A stretch of DNA of 9,713 nt from an uncultured Chitinophagales bacterium (GTDB taxonomy: Bacteria; Bacteroidota; Bacteroidia; Chitinophagales; Chitinophagaceae): the NCBI GenBank assembly GCA_946886475.1, contig CAMPIQ010000138.1:1-9713 (forward strand). The letters run 5' to 3'. Made by a program: the position numbers and the translations under genes. Of this stretch, positions 7,438-9,713 are shown piece by piece; the first letter of the stretch is position 1; the number at the start of each line of letters is the position of its first letter. Under the pieces are notes generated by a model, which was not told where the DNA came from, ran no database searches, and saw only the letters and a program-made list of their open reading frames with translations.

Positions 7438-8235
7438 ATGCTTACTCCTTTAAAAAAAATGAAGCTTCTTTCTGCCCTCAAGCTTTATAAAAAAAGATAT
7501 ATAGACAGTTATACCGAGCTTGACGAATCTGGCACACGGTTAATGGTCAACAGCTTTTTAAGTGAAATCCTGGGCTTCACCCCCATAGAAGAAATCAAGA
7601 CAGAATACATGATCAAAGGCACATATGCCGATTACATGATTCAGACAGGTGGCATAAGGCATTTTTTGGTTGAAGTAAAAGCTTTGTCGCTGGAGCTTTC
7701 TGATAAACACCTGCGGCAAACAATAAATTATGGCGCCAATGAAGGCATTGAATGGGCATTACTGACGAACGGCCGAAGTTTTGATTTTTATAAGATACTC
7801 TTCAATCAGCCAATTGAGTCAAGGAAAATATTTTCTATCAATTTGTCTGACAGTTCGCAATTAAAAAACCAGGTTGAACTGCTTCAATACCTGCACAAAG
7901 ATGCCATTACAAGAAAAAGCCTGAAATTATTATGGAACCGTTGTGAAGCTTTGTTTCCCATGAGTATCGCCAGCATTTTATATTCATCTGAGGTTGTAAA
8001 CACCATTAAAAAGCTTATCAGGAATAAGTACGGTGAGAAATGCGAGGAAGGTGATATCATAAAAACGTTGAACGAGATTGTTTCTGGCAGAATGGATCCC
8101 TGCTCCATCAAACCCTATAAACCTGCAAGAAAGGAACTCAAAGGAATCAAAATCCCCAAACCCAAAACATTGATAACACCAGAGGTAACAAATGTGGAAA
8201 CAGTTACAGAGGTTATAAGTCCTCAATTAAACTAA
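7438..8235 (+). CDS. HsdR N-terminal-domain / type IV restriction-like nuclease protein
   Basis: A 265-residue protein resembling the N-terminal nuclease domain of type I HsdR subunits and stand-alone type IV-like proteins (HSDR_N family). Key block: RLMVNSFLSEILGF (34-47), then YADYMI with Asp65 and FLVEVKA with E79-x-K81, which together make a PD-(D/E)XK-like site; then QTINYGANEGIEWALLTNG (94-112), the typical QxxxY and LTNG part. The C-terminal third is helical and ends in a Lys/Pro-rich tail. No helicase domain, methylase or specificity subunit is nearby, so it is not a complete type I system. The frame is open from a GTG at 7360, but the ATG at 7438 starts the family-like sequence; an ATG at 7459 is also possible. 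Similar solo proteins are widespread and of unproven function. Confidence 0.83.
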   Translation: MLTPLKKMKLLSALKLYKKRYIDSYTELDESGTRLMVNSFLSEILGFTPIEEIKTEYMIKGTYADYMIQTGGIRHFLVEVKALSLELSDKHLRQTINYGANEGIEWALLTNGRSFDFYKILFNQPIESRKIFSINLSDSSQLKNQVELLQYLHKDAITRKSLKLLWNRCEALFPMSIASILYSSEVVNTIKKLIRNKYGEKCEEGDIIKTLNEIVSGRMDPCSIKPYKPARKELKGIKIPKPKTLITPEVTNVETVTEVISPQLN

Positions 8236-8237
8236 TA

Positions 8238-8266
8238 AAAACTACGGGCATTACACCCGTAGTTTT
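8238..8266. terminator. Bidirectional rho-independent terminator
   Basis: AAAACTACGGG and CCCGTAGTTTT form a perfect 11-bp stem around a 7-nt loop. A T-rich run follows on the plus strand and, because the stem begins with A residues, on the minus strand too. It sits 2 nt after the stop of the nuclease-like gene and 4 nt beyond the stop of the convergent small membrane gene, so it should serve both. Confidence 0.9.
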
Positions 8267-8270
8267 ATTG

Positions 8271-8444
8271 TCACTTACGCTTTTCCAGAAAGCTTTTTAA
8301 TGAGTACGACACAAAAAAACTGATCACTGCACCAATGGTTCCCAGCACCAGGGTTCTCTCGATGTCGTCCCACCCTACACTGCCAATAATGGAAAGCGTA
8401 GTTCCTGTAATGGTTCCCAGCTTGATGGAGAATTGATGGTTCAT
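8271..8444 (-). CDS. Small holin-like membrane protein, 57 residues
   Basis: A short protein with two hydrophobic stretches (about 7-23 and 31-49) separated by GWDDIER and closed by a basic tail LKSFLEKRK. This is the general plan of small holin-like or membrane-accessory proteins; function is unknown. I prefer the ATG at 8444, because the 16 residues added by the upstream ATG at 8492 are polar and look unrelated to the hydrophobic core. The longer version cannot be excluded. It lies 165 nt downstream of the DUF6266 gene on the same strand and ends at the shared terminator, which supports its being a real gene. The 8445-8589 stretch before it shows no gene. Confidence 0.6.
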   Translation of the reverse strand: MNHQFSIKLGTITGTTLSIIGSVGWDDIERTLVLGTIGAVISFFVSYSLKSFLEKRK

Positions 8445-8589
8445 AAAAACATTTGAATGAGATAAGATGAGCTCTGGTGAAATGGTTACCAAAGCATCAT
8501 AATTTTTATGGCTTATCCGGGTAATACAAGGTTTTTTGAATTTGTAGTTGTTCTACATGGCCTTTTCCAGGCAGCACCTTTTTACCGGG

Positions 8590-8608
8590 ATACTGTTGCT
8601 AACAGTAT
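8590..8608. repeat. Stem-loop just after the DUF6266 gene
   Basis: ATACTGTT and AACAGTAT pair perfectly over 8 bp around the loop GCT, one nucleotide beyond the DUF6266 stop codon. No T-run follows on either strand, so it is not a standard terminator. It could protect the 3' end of the message or attenuate readthrough into the small membrane gene. Confidence 0.5.
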
Positions 8609-8609
8609 A

Positions 8610-9254
8610 TTAAGCCGCTACATTCATAGAACCTGTATAAAGCGAGGTAGCCACATGCTTTCCATCTTCTGTTATAAAGGAAAGCCAGCTATGTACCTGT
8701 TTACCGGCAAATTCAGGAACATTCAATTCACCTGTAAGGGCATTACGCGCAGGACCAGCCATATTGTACACAGTCTGTTTTAATTCAGGACAGTGCACCA
8801 CCATAATGGCTTTATCCGTAGCAGTGGCACCACCAATTCCCGAATTATCCAGCCAGTTGTAAGTTACCTTGCCTGCAGCAGCCGAACTGGCAGCAACATT
8901 ACTGGCATTAGGTAATTTACTTCCCCTGGCTACCAGCACCTGCGAAAAGTCGAGCGATACATTGGGATAAATACCTGTAACAGCATTTTCCAATGTATAG
9001 GCCAATGCATGATTGCGTGCGGTCTGATTCACAGCAAAACTTGCAAACGTTACCTTTAACAGGCCAGAAATCGTATTCAGAAAATCTGATACCATTTTGA
9101 ATTTGGCCCTCTGCTCCAACTGCTTCTCAGAAGGTGTGGAATTACGGCTGGCAGATTTACTCCTGATGTAATCAATACCTCTCCAGCTTGAGCCAACCAC
9201 CGTTCCAACTGTACCACGGAATCCACCCAGGATCCCTTTTAATATTCTTCCCAT
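8610..9254 (-). CDS. DUF6266-family protein
   Basis: A 214-residue protein whose N-terminus, MGRILKGILGGFRGTVGTVV followed by GSSWRGIDYIRS, is the hallmark of DUF6266, a family of about 200 residues found in Bacteroidota. EKQLEQRAKFKMVSDFL at 43-59 also fits. The remainder looks like beta-strand-rich segments with WLDNSG, MVVHCPELKQTVYN and a C-terminal SWLSFITEDGKHVATSLY. There is no signal peptide or membrane segment, and the function of the family is unknown to me. The frame stays open upstream to 9578, but that part includes the promoter, hairpin and repeat array and has no protein character, so the ATG at 9254 is the start. The likely promoter is about 90 nt upstream. The small membrane gene follows on the same strand. 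Confidence 0.88.
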   Translation of the reverse strand: MGRILKGILGGFRGTVGTVVGSSWRGIDYIRSKSASRNSTPSEKQLEQRAKFKMVSDFLNTISGLLKVTFASFAVNQTARNHALAYTLENAVTGIYPNVSLDFSQVLVARGSKLPNASNVAASSAAAGKVTYNWLDNSGIGGATATDKAIMVVHCPELKQTVYNMAGPARNALTGELNVPEFAGKQVHSWLSFITEDGKHVATSLYTGSMNVAA

Positions 9255-9290
9255 AAAATGGTTTTTAAAATGTTTAAAAATTGTTTTGTC

Positions 9291-9347
9291 TTGTTGCAAC
9301 CGGCCTGCCGGCTTAACTAGTATTTGATCCGGCCGGTTACGCAACAA
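9291..9347. repeat. GC-rich imperfect inverted repeat in the DUF6266 leader
   Basis: TTGTTGC plus AACCGGCC (9291-9305) pairs with GGCCGGTT, a 2-nt bulge, and GCAACAA (9331-9347): 15 pairs around a 25-nt loop. It stands out in AT-rich surroundings. If transcription starts near 9339, as the proposed promoter implies, only the inner 8-bp GC-rich stem would be in the RNA, forming a hairpin at the 5' end of the leader. No T-run follows directly. Confidence 0.5.
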
Positions 9348-9376
9348 ACCTACAATGCAACACAGGGCATATGCAA
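9345..9376 (-). promoter_or_regulatory. Bacteroidota-type promoter for the DUF6266 gene
   Basis: On the minus strand a TTG (9376-9374) is followed after 21 nt by TAGGTTTG (9352-9345), an exact match to the TAnnTTTG -7 element of Bacteroidota. Transcription would begin near 9339, giving a leader of about 85 nt. The -7 element overlaps the outer arm of the GC-rich inverted repeat. Confidence 0.5.
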
Positions 9377-9450
9377 GCGCACTGGTTTGTTCAGGCGCAT
9401 TTATGCCGCATGTTGCCGATAAATACCTGTTCATGCCTTTATGTAATGTT

Positions 9451-9713
9451 GGGACATGCGGTGGTATGTTAACACGTGATGAATGCGTAGGGACATGCAA
9501 TTGCATGTCCCATATGTGTTGAATTGATTGGGGATATGCGGTGGTATGTCCCATATGTGTTGAATTGATTGGGGACATGCGGTGGTATGTTAATATGGTG
9601 GAATCGAATTGGGGACATGCGGTGGCATGTTAATATGGTGGAATCAAATTGGGGACATGCGGTGGCATGTCCCTACGGATTCATGGTTGTTTATGGGACA
9701 TGCGGTGGCATGT
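9451..9713. repeat. Array of about 40-bp tandem repeats with a palindromic 22-bp core
   Basis: Seven copies of a core, GGGACATGC, 4 nt, GCATGTCCC, begin at 9451, 9490, 9531, 9572, 9612, 9652 and 9695; the last is cut by the window edge. Spacing is 39-43 nt. The copy at 9490-9511 is a perfect palindrome with AATT at its centre, and the one at 9652 has perfect 9-bp arms around GGTG. The copy at 9531 has two changes that keep G-T pairing. Copies at 9451, 9572 and 9612 end in GTTAA instead of GTCCC. The sequences between cores are also alike: two are identical around GTGTTGAATTGATTG and two differ by one base around GGTGGAATC. This is a tandem REP-like array, with flanks such as CGTAGGGAC and GTCCCTACG in some units. 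Confidence 0.85.

Noticed and set aside
8508..8783. Plus-strand frame of 91 residues opposite the DUF6266 gene
   Set aside because: It mostly mirrors the C-terminal coding part of DUF6266 and has no recognisable motif or start context.
9255..9578. N-terminal extension of the DUF6266 gene by 108 residues
   Set aside because: The extension translates the palindromic array and the leader hairpin, has no protein-like pattern, and the family normally begins at the MGRILKGILGG start.
9451..9713. CRISPR array: short palindromic repeats at regular spacing
   Set aside because: The sequences between the cores are near-copies of each other rather than unique spacers, they are only about 18-20 nt long, and the cores vary from unit to unit. 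No cas gene is present. It is a tandem repeat.

Overview
The window looks like a piece of a Bacteroidota chromosome, most likely a Chitinophagaceae-type genome. The evidence is moderate AT-richness, starts without clear Shine-Dalgarno sequences, one good match to the Bacteroidota promoter pattern (TTG, about 20 nt, TAnnTTTG), and a DUF6266-type protein, a family I know only from Bacteroidota. The genus assignment is inference.

Layout. (1) Positions 1-1743, plus strand: the end of a small multi-spanning membrane protein overlaps a HisKA_3/NarX-type sensor kinase, followed 1 nt later by a NarL/FixJ response regulator. This is a compact two-component operon cut by the left edge. (2) Positions 1727-2041, minus strand: a 104-residue orphan protein that overlaps the regulator tail to tail. 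(3) Positions 2173-7282, minus strand: the core of the window. A membrane-anchored patatin-like lipid hydrolase, a gluzincin (HEXXH + E) metallopeptidase and a ComEC-like metallo-beta-lactamase-fold hydrolase sit head to tail with gaps of 1 and 10 nt, so they should be one operon. Directly after the last stop codon lies a short, frameshifted remnant of a second MBL-fold protein. (4) Positions 7283-8266: a divergent intergenic region with a palindrome, then a plus-strand protein with the N-terminal nuclease-like domain of HsdR/type IV restriction enzymes, ending at a strong bidirectional terminator. (5) Positions 8271-9254, minus strand: a DUF6266 protein and downstream of it a small holin-like membrane protein. 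(6) Positions 9255-9713: a leader with promoter and hairpin, then an array of about 40-bp repeats built on a 22-bp palindrome, running off the right edge.

How they may work together. The two-component pair is self-contained and its input is probably membrane-linked. The patatin-peptidase-MBL operon is the best candidate for an undescribed system: three different hydrolases, each with a recognisable active site, that appear translationally coupled, next to a divergently transcribed nuclease-like gene. A conflict or self-limiting defence role is possible but is inference only; lipid, peptide and nucleotide turnover in ordinary physiology would fit equally well.
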